The position numbers were made by a program, and so were the translations under genes. From Ornithinimicrobium sufpigmenti (GTDB lineage Bacteria > Actinomycetota > Actinomycetes > Actinomycetales > Dermatophilaceae), in contig NZ_CP036403.1 of the NCBI RefSeq assembly GCF_004322775.1, forward strand, positions 1,426,001 through 1,490,000: a stretch of 64,000 nt of DNA, written 5' to 3'. The notes under the pieces are model-generated. The model was given only the letters and a program-made list of their open reading frames with translations, did not search any database and was not told where the DNA came from. Positions 53,122 through 64,000 of the stretch are shown here, in pieces (the first letter of the stretch is position 1; every line of letters begins with the position of its first letter).

Positions 53122-55737
53122 GTGAAGAGGAGACGGGGCGATGGATCGAGCGGGGCGGGCCGGGGCAGGCTCCACGCACCGGGGAAAGCGGTGCGGGATT
53201 CCGGCCCACCGGAGGGCAGCCAGGACCGGCGGGGAGAGCTGGTAGAGGCCCTGCTGGCCGTGGGGCTGGACGAGCAGGCTGCTGTCCTGCTCGGCGATGC
53301 CGCGATGGTGCTGGGGGCGTTGAGCCAGGGCCGACGGGTGCGTGATCTGGAGCTCGGGTCGACCAGTGGCTCCGCCCGTGCTGCTGACCAGAGGGGGACG
53401 CGTTCGCGGGATGACGCGGCACCGGGGTCGATGGAGGAGCAGCTGCACCAGGGCGATGTGGCCCTGGGAGCGGTCGAGGCGTTGGCCGCGTGCTCGGCCC
53501 GGTTGGAGGCCGCGATGGTGGTGGCCGCGAGCGAGCAGGTGACGGCGGTGGGGGCAGCGCTGCTGGCGCAGCGGGACGTGAGCGACCCGACCGAGCTGTC
53601 CAGGACGGCCCGGGAGCGGTGGCGGGCCCGGGCGAAGTCACGGGTGCGGCAGGAGCTGGCACCGGCGATCGGCTGGAGCCCGGGGGAGTGCGCCCACCTG
53701 GTCGCGCTGGCCTGTGCGCCGATCGCGTTCGGAGCGCCGGTAGTGGGACAGATGGCGCGGGGCCAGCTGCCGTGGCGGCTGGCACGCTCCCTCTGGCGGG
53801 CCTGCGAGGGGTTGGACGCGGCGGACGCCGCGCACATCGCCACGATCATGTGCGCCGACGACCCGACGACGTGCGTGCCGGAGCGGCTGGCGCCGGACGG
53901 GAGAGTGCAGAGCGGCCCGTGGCAGCACAGGGCCTTCTACGCCGCCCTGACCCGGGAGGTCACCAAGGTCACCCAGGCTGACGACGCCGACCCGGAGGCG
54001 GCCCGGGTGGCCCGTGCTCGTCGCGAGGCGGCGTTCGCCGGCCGCCGGGTGCTGGCCAGCGTGGACGAGGACGGGACCGGGTCCCTGACGCTGATCACGT
54101 CGGCGTTCTGGGTGGCGGCGATCAAGGACCGGCTCACCAAGGCGGCCCGGGCGGCCCGGGGAGCGGGCGACCAGCGGACGCTGGACCAGCTGGAGTCTGA
54201 CTTCGGTCGCACCCTGCTCGCCCACGCCACGGTCGGCTTCGCCGACCAGCCTGACGTGGAGAAGGACGCTGAGGATGACGATGAAGGGGCGGCTCGGACG
54301 CCGGAGGACCTGACGCGGGCCGGATGGAGTCCCCAGCTGGTCCAGGCGCTGTCGGGACTGCCGCCGGCGGTGCTGCAGGTGATCGTGCCCCTGATGGGGC
54401 TGCACGACCCCGCGGCGGCCGAGACGCTGCCGACCATCGGCCGGACGGCGCCCCGACCGCATCCCCACCCCGCCGGACGTGCGACCGACGAGCCGGTAGC
54501 CGACGAGCCTGCGACCACGGCACCTGCACCCAACGCGCCTGCGGCCACTGCGCCTGCAGCCTCTGAGCCCGCGCACACCGGTCGCCCGGGGTGTCCTGCC
54601 TGCCTGCCCGGCGTGCGCACCGGTCAGCACGCCCCGGCTGGCGCCCCTGCGCGCCACGGTCCAGGGGTGGACTGTGCCTCGGGTCGCGGTCCTGCTGGGG
54701 ACTCCGACGGTCCGGCCATCGGCGTGGTGCGCAGGCTGTGGGTGGGAGAGGTGCTGGGCAGCTTCTCGATGTTCGTGTCCCCGGCCGGTGTGCGCGCCCT
54801 GGCGCTGGCGCCGGGGACGACGCTGTCCCGGTTGCTGGTGGACCCGGCGGACGGACGGTGCGTCGAGCGCTCGATCACCACGTACCGGCCGGATGCCGCG
54901 ATGCGCGCACAGATCCTGGCTGCGGACGTGACGTGTCGAGCACCGGCCTGTGACCACACCGGGAGCTCGTGCCAGGTCGACCACGTCGTGGAGTACGGCA
55001 CCCCGGGTGGTCTGACGAAGGAGACCAACGCGCAGCTGGCGCACACCGGGCACCACGAGGCCAAGACGGCCAAGGACTGGGACGCGGACCTGTCGGCGAA
55101 CCGCGACGTGGAATGGACCACGCTGCTGGGGCGGATCTACCGGACCCGGGCCTGGGACTACCGCCGCTACGTCACCCTCGTGGTGGACGCCCTCGACGCC
55201 GTCCGGTCCGCCCCGGTCGAGGACCAGGCGACGGAGCTGGACCGACAGGTCTACCTCGCCCTGACCCACCGGGACCTGGGGGAGCGGCTGAACGTCGGCG
55301 ACGACGACCTGGACCCTGACATCTCCCGATTCGAGGGCTGGGGCTTCATCGGGCTGACTCACCGGGACGGGCACACAGGCCGTCGGGTCGCTGGGCCGTC
55401 CGCAGAGGCCCTGGCGGAGGTGCACGCGGCCCGCGCCACGAGCGGTCCGCCAGCTGGTGCCACCGCTGATGGGTCGGCCCCGGTCTCCGAGGCGTCGGCC
55501 GCCACTAAGGCGTCGGTGCCGGCCTCCGAGGCTTCGGTGGCTGCCACGGGATCCGCCAGCGCCTGCGGCGAGCCTTGCTGTCGGCACCTGCGCCGGGTCG
55601 CCAGCGGTGGCTCGGCCCCCCATAGCCGCATCACTCGCATCGACGGCCGCACCGGGGAGCCGGTGACCGGCGAGGAGCTGCGAGAGCTGCGCAAGGCCTG
55701 GAGCCTGGCCAACCACGAGGGGATCGCCCCGTTCTAG
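53122..55737 (+). CDS. DUF222 (13E12) protein with C-terminal HNH endonuclease
   Basis: An 871-residue member of the actinobacterial 13E12 repeat family. A helical DUF222 region (GAVEALAACSARLEAAMVVAA; GECAHLVALACAPIAFG) precedes an HNH nuclease with CRAPACDHTGSSCQVDHVV (Cys605 region, His621) and HTGHHEAKTAKDWD. It is long for the family because of Ala/Pro/Thr-rich linkers near residues 445-500 and 770-815, the latter with SEASAATKAS/SEASVAATGS repeats. GTG 53122 is chosen because AGGGGG lies 8 bases upstream and TATGAT precedes it; GTG 53008 lies before that promoter. Role unknown. Confidence 0.85.
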   Translation: MKRRRGDGSSGAGRGRLHAPGKAVRDSGPPEGSQDRRGELVEALLAVGLDEQAAVLLGDAAMVLGALSQGRRVRDLELGSTSGSARAADQRGTRSRDDAAPGSMEEQLHQGDVALGAVEALAACSARLEAAMVVAASEQVTAVGAALLAQRDVSDPTELSRTARERWRARAKSRVRQELAPAIGWSPGECAHLVALACAPIAFGAPVVGQMARGQLPWRLARSLWRACEGLDAADAAHIATIMCADDPTTCVPERLAPDGRVQSGPWQHRAFYAALTREVTKVTQADDADPEAARVARARREAAFAGRRVLASVDEDGTGSLTLITSAFWVAAIKDRLTKAARAARGAGDQRTLDQLESDFGRTLLAHATVGFADQPDVEKDAEDDDEGAARTPEDLTRAGWSPQLVQALSGLPPAVLQVIVPLMGLHDPAAAETLPTIGRTAPRPHPHPAGRATDEPVADEPATTAPAPNAPAATAPAASEPAHTGRPGCPACLPGVRTGQHAPAGAPARHGPGVDCASGRGPAGDSDGPAIGVVRRLWVGEVLGSFSMFVSPAGVRALALAPGTTLSRLLVDPADGRCVERSITTYRPDAAMRAQILAADVTCRAPACDHTGSSCQVDHVVEYGTPGGLTKETNAQLAHTGHHEAKTAKDWDADLSANRDVEWTTLLGRIYRTRAWDYRRYVTLVVDALDAVRSAPVEDQATELDRQVYLALTHRDLGERLNVGDDDLDPDISRFEGWGFIGLTHRDGHTGRRVAGPSAEALAEVHAARATSGPPAGATADGSAPVSEASAATKASVPASEASVAATGSASACGEPCCRHLRRVASGGSAPHSRITRIDGRTGEPVTGEELRELRKAWSLANHEGIAPF

Positions 55738-55804
55738 AACCCGGGCCGAGCCGCATGGGCGCGGAGGCTGTGGACGGGCGGGAGGGCTTGTCGGACGCGC
55801 CGCA

Positions 55805-55810
55805 TACAGT
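55805..55810 (+). promoter_or_regulatory. -10 box for leaderless SNF2 transcript
   Basis: TACAGT lies 6 bases before ATG 55817. Confidence 0.55.
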
Positions 55811-55816
55811 CCGTCC

Positions 55817-59191
<3,375 letters not shown>

Positions 59192-59243
59192 GGGGACCCG
59201 GCCAGCGCGGGCGAGCCCGCGGGGCACGGCATACCGTGGATCG

Positions 59244-60512
59244 ATGACCAACCACCTGAGGCGCAGTGACCTGACGAGCGACCTGACGAGCGACCTGACC
59301 CTGTTCGGGGCGACCGGCTTCGTCGGTCGCCTGGTGGCCCGACACCTCGCGGCGCAAGCACCACCCGGGCTGCGCGTCACCCTCGCAGGGCGCTCGCGGG
59401 AGCGGCTGGAGCAGGTGCGGGCGGAGGAGGGGCGAGCGGACTGGGAGCTGCAGCTGGCCGACAGCACCGACCAGGAGTCGCTGCGCCAGCTGGCCCGCAG
59501 CACGGGGGTCGTGATCTCCACCGTCGGCCCCTACGCCCGGCACGGTATGCCGCTGCTGGAGGTGTGCGCGCAGGAGGGGACCGACTACGTCGACCTCACC
59601 GGGGAGGTGCTCTTCGTCCGCGACGCGATCGACCGCGTGCACGAGACGGCCGGGGCCACGGGCGCGCGGCTGGTGGTCTCCTGCGGCTTCGACTCCCTGC
59701 CCTCCGACCTGGCCGTGCACCTGCTCCACCGGGCCGCCCAGGCCGATGGCGCTGGCGGCCTCACCGACACGACCCTGCTGGTGACCCGGCTGCGCGGCGG
59801 CGTCTCCGGCGGCACGGTCGACTCGATGCGGGAGCAGCTGCGCGTGGTCCGCGCCGACCAGGAGCTCGCGCGGGCGGCCCGCGACCCGTACGCCCTGGCG
59901 CCCGACCCGGCCACCGAGCCCCGCCTCCCCGGCCAGCGGGACTCGACCTCGGTCTTCGTCGAGAAGGACACCGGCGTGTGGACCGCCCCCTTCCTCATGG
60001 CCTCCTACAACACCCGCCTGGTCCGCCGCAGCCACGCCCTCAGCAGGTCCGACCGAGACCCCGACGGCTACGGCGCCCGGTTCCGCTACCGCGAGCTGCT
60101 GGCCACCGGCAGCGGTGGCCGCGGACGGCGCCGGGCCGAGCTCGTCCGGGCCGGGCTGGGCGCCCTGTGGCTCGGGCTGAGCACGCCGGGCCTGTCCTGG
60201 GTCGTCGACCGCGTCCTGCCCGCGCCGGGCGAGGGACCCTCGCCCCAGCAGCAGGCGGAGGGCCACTTCGAGATGGTCGCGCGGACCACGACCGACGGCG
60301 GACGCGGCTACGTCTCGACCGTCGGCGCCCAGGGTGACCCCGGGTATGCCGCCACCTCGGTGATGATCGGGCAGGCCGCCCTGGCGCTCGCCGTCGACAG
60401 CGCACGATGCGCCCCGTCCGGTGGCGTGCTGACGCCTGCCATTGCGATGGGCGACGTCCTCGTCGACCGGCTACGGGATCAGGGTTTCACCGTGAGGGTC
60501 GGTCCGGCGTAG
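59244..60512 (+). CDS. Saccharopine-dehydrogenase-like NAD(P)-binding reductase
   Basis: A 422-residue protein matching the actinobacterial trans-acting enoyl-reductase/saccharopine dehydrogenase family: LTLFGATGFVGRLVARHLA Rossmann start, TVGPYARHGMPLLEVCAQEGTDYVDLTGEV and SCGFDSLPSDLAVHLL. In mycobacteria relatives reduce polyketide-type lipid chains; no polyketide genes are near, so the substrate is unknown. The ATG lies 6 bases after a TACCGT box. Three 12-bp repeats just after the start encode SDLTSDLTSDLT. Confidence 0.88.
   Translation: MTNHLRRSDLTSDLTSDLTLFGATGFVGRLVARHLAAQAPPGLRVTLAGRSRERLEQVRAEEGRADWELQLADSTDQESLRQLARSTGVVISTVGPYARHGMPLLEVCAQEGTDYVDLTGEVLFVRDAIDRVHETAGATGARLVVSCGFDSLPSDLAVHLLHRAAQADGAGGLTDTTLLVTRLRGGVSGGTVDSMREQLRVVRADQELARAARDPYALAPDPATEPRLPGQRDSTSVFVEKDTGVWTAPFLMASYNTRLVRRSHALSRSDRDPDGYGARFRYRELLATGSGGRGRRRAELVRAGLGALWLGLSTPGLSWVVDRVLPAPGEGPSPQQQAEGHFEMVARTTTDGGRGYVSTVGAQGDPGYAATSVMIGQAALALAVDSARCAPSGGVLTPAIAMGDVLVDRLRDQGFTVRVGPA
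59265..59300 (+). repeat. Three 12-bp repeats near the start of the reductase gene
   Basis: AGTGACCTGACG, AGCGACCTGACG and AGCGACCTGACC are in frame and extend the N-terminus right before the first Rossmann strand. Confidence 0.85.
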
Positions 60513-61140
60513 CCAGGTCGGTCGCGGTCAGCCAGTCCACGAACGGCCGCAGCTCCTCCCAGCGCCGACGCACCTCGTCCAGGAGCAGGGACGTGGTGAC
60601 CACGTCGCCGTCCACCTCCCACCGCATCGCGGTCAGCGCCTTGTGCCGCAGCAGCCGCAACCGCGGGTGGTCTCGCGGGACACCCCGGGGTGCCGTCCTG
60701 AGCTGCTCGCCGCCGATCTCCCAGCCCGCACCCTCGAGCCCCTCCACGATCCGCACCAGCTCCTGACCGCGGCGCTCGTCGGCCACCGCCGCACGGTAGG
60801 CGCGCAGTCGCCCCGGGTCCATCCGGTAGCAGCCGGCGCCGAGACGGAAGCCGTCGGCCGACACCTCGGCATACCACCCGGTCGACTCCGCGGTGGCCAC
60901 GTAGCCACCCTGGTGGGTCTTGTACGGGCTCTTGTCCGCCGAGAAGCGCACGTCCCGATGCGGCCGGAAGACCTTGCCCGGGCCGAACGAGCCCTCCAGC
61001 TCGACCAGCAGAGCGGTCATCGGCGCCCGGACGTGCCGCTCGTGCTCCGCCCGGTGAGCGGCCCAGAACTCGCGGCTGTTGCCCTGCTCCAGCGCGAGGT
61101 AGAAGTCGACGGCGGCGTGCGGGAACCCGGTGAAGCTCAC
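60487..61140 (-). CDS. DUF2461 protein
   Basis: A 217-residue protein with the DUF2461 features FHAAVDFYLALEQGNSREFWAAHR-like opening (GFPHAAVDFYLAL), DVRFSADKSPYKTHQGGYV and GWYAEVSADGFRLGAGCYRMD. The 3' end overlaps the convergent reductase by 26 bases. The GTG at 61140 was chosen because homologues start at the FTGFP segment. Function unknown. Confidence 0.9.
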   Translation of the reverse strand: MSFTGFPHAAVDFYLALEQGNSREFWAAHRAEHERHVRAPMTALLVELEGSFGPGKVFRPHRDVRFSADKSPYKTHQGGYVATAESTGWYAEVSADGFRLGAGCYRMDPGRLRAYRAAVADERRGQELVRIVEGLEGAGWEIGGEQLRTAPRGVPRDHPRLRLLRHKALTAMRWEVDGDVVTTSLLLDEVRRRWEELRPFVDWLTATDLATPDRPSR

Positions 61141-61258
61141 CCCTGCAGTCTCCCGCAGGTCACAGGTGCGCAACGATCGGGGCACCCACGGCAACGCCCG
61201 GCCACCTCTCGACGTCTTCCCGGAGAGACTGCTCCGAACGTCAAGGAAGGTGCCGCAC

Positions 61259-62071
61259 GTGCGTCTGCAGAGGTATGAGGTGCCCGTCCGCCCGCAGCTG
61301 CCCCGCCGCAGCCTGCTCAAGGGCGGGTTCGGTCTGGTGACCGGGGCGATGCTGGGCGGGCTGAGTGACGACTACGCCACTTACGTCGTTCCCCGTCGCG
61401 AGGAGCCGCCGGCCCCTCCCGAGCCCGAGCCCCCGGCACCCCAGCCCGAGCCGCCCGCCCCCGAGCCTGAGCCGCCCGCCCAGCTCAGCCGTGGCTCGGC
61501 CGGCCAGCAGGTCTGGGGCCTGCAGGAGCGGCTCAACGCCACCGGCTTCTGGTGCGGCACTCCCGACGGCGGCTTCGGGCACCTGACCGAGCAGGCCGTC
61601 TACGCCGTGCAGAAGACCCACGGGCTCGTCCGCGACGGCATCGCCGGTGCGGCCACCCTGGCCGCCGTCGACAGCGGTCTGCGCCCGCTGCCGGTGGCCG
61701 GTGGTGACCACGTCGAGGTGCACCTGGGGCGCCAGCTCATCCTCGTGGTGCGGGGCGGGGCCACCCAGCTGGTGCTCAACACCTCCACCGGCAACGGCGA
61801 GCCCTACGAGTACGAGGAGCGCGACTACCTCGCCCACACCCCGACGGGCGACTTCGCCGTCTGGTTCATGGACGGCGGCGGCTGGCGCGACGGGGAGCTG
61901 GGCGAGATGTACCGCCCGATGTTCTACTCCGGCAACTACGCCATCCACGGCTCGGACTCCATCCCGCCCTGGCCGGCCTCGCACGGGTGCGCCCGGGTCT
62001 CGGTCGCGGCGATGGACATGATCTGGGCCCAGGGGCTGCTGGGGATGGGCGGCCGCGTGCTCGTGGTCTGA
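61259..62071 (+). CDS. Tat-exported L,D-transpeptidase with peptidoglycan-binding domain
   Basis: A 270-residue wall enzyme. PRRSLLKGGFGLVTGAMLGGL near residue 20 is a twin-arginine signal. A Pro/Glu repeat linker (EPPAPPEPEPPAP) follows, then a peptidoglycan-binding domain (GSAGQQVWGLQERLNATGFWCGTPDGGFGHLTEQAV) and a YkuD catalytic domain with H230 and SHGC (C244) in IHGSDSIPPWPASHGCARVS. It would form 3-3 cross-links or cap peptidoglycan. GTG 61259 has AAGGAAGG upstream; an in-frame ATG at 61130 would hide the signal. Confidence 0.92.
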   Translation: MRLQRYEVPVRPQLPRRSLLKGGFGLVTGAMLGGLSDDYATYVVPRREEPPAPPEPEPPAPQPEPPAPEPEPPAQLSRGSAGQQVWGLQERLNATGFWCGTPDGGFGHLTEQAVYAVQKTHGLVRDGIAGAATLAAVDSGLRPLPVAGGDHVEVHLGRQLILVVRGGATQLVLNTSTGNGEPYEYEERDYLAHTPTGDFAVWFMDGGGWRDGELGEMYRPMFYSGNYAIHGSDSIPPWPASHGCARVSVAAMDMIWAQGLLGMGGRVLVV

Positions 62072-62132
62072 GCACCCCCAGACCCAGCTGGGATACGCGC
62101 GGCCGGAGGGCGCACGGCATACCCTCGGGCCC

Positions 62133-62828
62133 GTGGAGACCTTCCTCGACCCGGACCCGGGGTTCATCCCGGTGTTCGGCCGTGACCACCTGGTCTTCGT
62201 GCTGGGGCTGCTGGTGGTGGCCACGGCGCTGGTCGCGGGCCGAGGCTGGCTGCGGGAGCACGCGACGGTGGTGCGCCGGGTCGTCTTCGGCGTGCTGCTC
62301 GTCCAGCAGGTCGCCCTGTACGGCTTCTACGCGGCCACTGGCTGGCTGTGGGCCGAGTCGCTTCCCGTGCACATCTCGCGCATCTCCACGATCCTGGCTC
62401 TCGTCTACCTGGCGACCGGCAGCCGGCGGGTCATGGACGTGCTGTTCTTCTTCGGGCTGTGGGCCTGGGCGTCGTTCACCTACCCCCAGAACGTGCAGCC
62501 GCCGACGAACCTCCTCGGCGTCAGCTTCTGGGTCAACCACGTCGCCACGCTGCTCATGCCCTTCTTCGCGGTGCTCACCACCAGGTGGCGGCCGACGGCG
62601 CGGGCGCTGTGGCGGGCCTACGGCTGGTTCCTGGTCTACGTCGCCCTGGCGGTGGCCGTGAACGCGCTGACCGGGGGCAACTACTTCTACCAGCGGGAGA
62701 AACCGCTGCTGCCGATGGTCCCCCAGCCGTGGTACCTCCTGCTCTCGCTGCTGGCCGCCCTGGCGCTGTTCTGGCTCGGGTATGCCGTGGCCCGGCTGGT
62801 GCTGCGCCGCCTAGACTCCCGGGGGTGA
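62133..62828 (+). CDS. TIGR02206-family (YwaF-like) membrane protein
   Basis: A 231-residue protein with about six membrane helices and family blocks PDPGFIPVFGRDHLVFV, PVHISRISTILAL and GGNYFYQREKPLLPMVPQPWYLLLSL. The GTG lies 7 bases after a TACCCT -10 box (62120-62125). Its stop overlaps the acyltransferase GTG by four bases (GTGA), suggesting a joint role at the envelope. Function unknown. Confidence 0.9.
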   Translation: METFLDPDPGFIPVFGRDHLVFVLGLLVVATALVAGRGWLREHATVVRRVVFGVLLVQQVALYGFYAATGWLWAESLPVHISRISTILALVYLATGSRRVMDVLFFFGLWAWASFTYPQNVQPPTNLLGVSFWVNHVATLLMPFFAVLTTRWRPTARALWRAYGWFLVYVALAVAVNALTGGNYFYQREKPLLPMVPQPWYLLLSLLAALALFWLGYAVARLVLRRLDSRG

Positions 62829-64000
62829 CCGCCCCGCCCGCGCCGCGCAGCCACGGCCGGTTCCGGGGCGACATCGAGGGGATGCGGGCCGTCGCGGTGC
62901 TGATGGTCCTGCTCTACCACGCGGGGGTGCCGCGAGCGGCCGGCGGCTTCGCCGGGGTGGACGTCTTCTTCGTCATCTCCGGCTTCCTCATCACCGGCCT
63001 GCTGGTGGGCGAGGCCCGCCGACAGGGTCGGATCGACCTCGTCGCGTTCTGGGGGCGCCGGGCCCGCCGGCTGCTGCCCGCCTCCGCGCTGGTGCTGGCC
63101 ACCACCGCCGTGCTCACGGTCCTGGTGCTGCCGGCCGTGCGCTGGCGGGAGACCGGCTGGGACATCCTCACCTCCGGCCTGTATGTCGTCAACTGGCGGC
63201 TCGCGGCGCAGTCGGTCGACTACCTGGCCGAGGACTCCGCCCCCTCGCCGGTGCAGCACTACTGGTCCCTGGCGGTGGAGGAGCAGTTCTACCTGGTCTG
63301 GCCCGTCCTCGTCGTCGTCGCGCTGCTGCTCTGCCGGCGGCGCCCTACCCGGCTGGGGGCGGCCCTGCTCGTCCTGCTCCTCGCCGTCGTGGTGCCCTCC
63401 TTCCTGTGGTCGCTGCACCTGACCGAGACCGAACCCGCACTCGCCTACCTCGTCACCACCACCCGGCTCTGGCAGCTGGGCGCCGGTGCCCTGCTCGCCC
63501 TCGCCGTCAGCCGGCTGGAGCGGCTGCCCGGGACGCTGGCGGCCCTGCTGTCCTGGGCCGGCCTGGTCGCCGTCCTCACGGGCCTGCTGACCCAGGGCGC
63601 TCAGGGCACAGCCTCCGCCTGGCCGGGGACCGCAGCCCTGGTCCCCACCCTCGGCGCGGCGGCGATGATCGCGGGCGGCACGGCCGTCACCACCCCGGCC
63701 TGGGCCGCCACCCGCCTGCTGTCCTGGGCACCTCTGCAGGTCGTCGGCGGCCTGTCCTACTCCCTGTACCTCTGGCACTGGCCGCTGCTCGTCGTCGCTG
63801 CCGCGCGGTGGGGCGAGCTGTCCGTCCCGTCCGGTCTGCTGGTCGTGGCCGTGTCCTTCGTGCCGGCCTGGCTCGGCCACCGGTACGTCGAGGAGCCGGT
63901 CCGCCGGTCGCCGCGCCTGGCGCGCGTCCCGGTCCGGGGGCTGGGCGTCGGGCTGCTCTGCACCGTCCTGGCGGTGGCCTCGGGCGGTGCACTCGTCCAG
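62825..64000 (+). CDS. Membrane acyltransferase (acyltransferase 3/OafA family), C-terminus outside window
   Basis: The visible 392 residues run to the window edge without a stop. GDIEGMRAVAVLMVLLYHAGVP holds the catalytic His region, and GGFAGVDVFFVISGFLITGLL, FWGRRARRLLPASALVL and YWSLAVEEQFYLVWPVLVVVALLL are diagnostic of OafA/YrhL-type O-acyltransferases. About ten membrane helices are present. Members with an added C-terminal SGNH domain acylate exported glycans; whether one follows is outside the window. Confidence 0.92.
   Translation, partial: MTAPPAPRSHGRFRGDIEGMRAVAVLMVLLYHAGVPRAAGGFAGVDVFFVISGFLITGLLVGEARRQGRIDLVAFWGRRARRLLPASALVLATTAVLTVLVLPAVRWRETGWDILTSGLYVVNWRLAAQSVDYLAEDSAPSPVQHYWSLAVEEQFYLVWPVLVVVALLLCRRRPTRLGAALLVLLLAVVVPSFLWSLHLTETEPALAYLVTTTRLWQLGAGALLALAVSRLERLPGTLAALLSWAGLVAVLTGLLTQGAQGTASAWPGTAALVPTLGAAAMIAGGTAVTTPAWAATRLLSWAPLQVVGGLSYSLYLWHWPLLVVAAARWGELSVPSGLLVVAVSFVPAWLGHRYVEEPVRRSPRLARVPVRGLGVGLLCTVLAVASGGALVQ

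Overview
The window is a chromosome segment of a very high-GC Gram-positive actinobacterium. GTG starts are common, and there are actinobacteria-restricted genes (an Rv2175c-type regulator, DUF3040, DUF7455, class II DAHP synthase, 13E12/DUF222 HNH protein). Many genes start leaderless, 6-7 bases after a TANNNT -10 box. Gene content and the many GTATGCC/GGCATACC words suggest Micrococcales, most likely near Intrasporangiaceae or Ornithinimicrobiaceae (Serinicoccus, Ornithinimicrobium, Janibacter). That placement is inference. I see no rRNA, tRNA, integrase, transposase, phage gene or CRISPR array; this is core chromosome.

Left part (1-24.2 kb). From memory, the order matches, inverted, the Mycobacterium tuberculosis Rv2173-Rv2196 neighbourhood. 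It holds a partial quinone reductase, trpD, an atypical receiver protein, ctaE-qcrCAB (cytochrome c oxidase III and the bc1 complex), a small metalloprotease, a RAM-domain protein, an exonuclease/UvrC-like fusion, a small zinc-ribbon protein, an acyl-CoA ligase, two tandem ROK sugar kinases, an EEP phosphohydrolase, PlsC, aroG with a threonine-aldolase-like gene and a molybdopterin protein, a PASTA Ser/Thr kinase, a LysM-transglycosylase, the Rv2175c homologue and a GGPP-synthase-like prenyltransferase.

Middle part (24.2-43 kb). A near-consensus LexA box drives a four-gene damage-response cassette: DUF6504, a SAV_6107-type HEPN protein, DnaE2 and DNA polymerase IV. DUF3040, DUF456, DUF7455, parE, an RGG-rich DEAD-box helicase, NADP-type glutamate dehydrogenase, a carotenoid-desaturase-like FAD enzyme, the MetP/MetS transporter and aroQ follow.

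Right part (43-64 kb). This holds a DUF429 protein, a BtuF-like binding protein, a eukaryote-type UDP-glucose pyrophosphorylase, a GntR/YtrA operon with a candidate operator, fused isobutyryl-CoA mutase icmF coupled to a C45-family acyltransferase, an HNH/DUF222 protein, a SWIM-SNF2 ATPase, a saccharopine-dehydrogenase-like reductase, DUF2461, a Tat-exported L,D-transpeptidase, a TIGR02206 membrane protein and a partial membrane acyltransferase running off the edge.

The most unusual content is repetitive DNA. A roughly 22-bp tandem repeat occurs at two loci 10 kb apart, upstream of parE and starting in the aroQ stop codon. A GGGGGGCGGAGCCCCCC palindrome sits in frame inside two genes, three times in icmF. 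There are also a perfect 144-bp tandem duplication in the helicase, a 6 x 13-bp minisatellite, and a perfect 20-bp palindrome upstream of parE.
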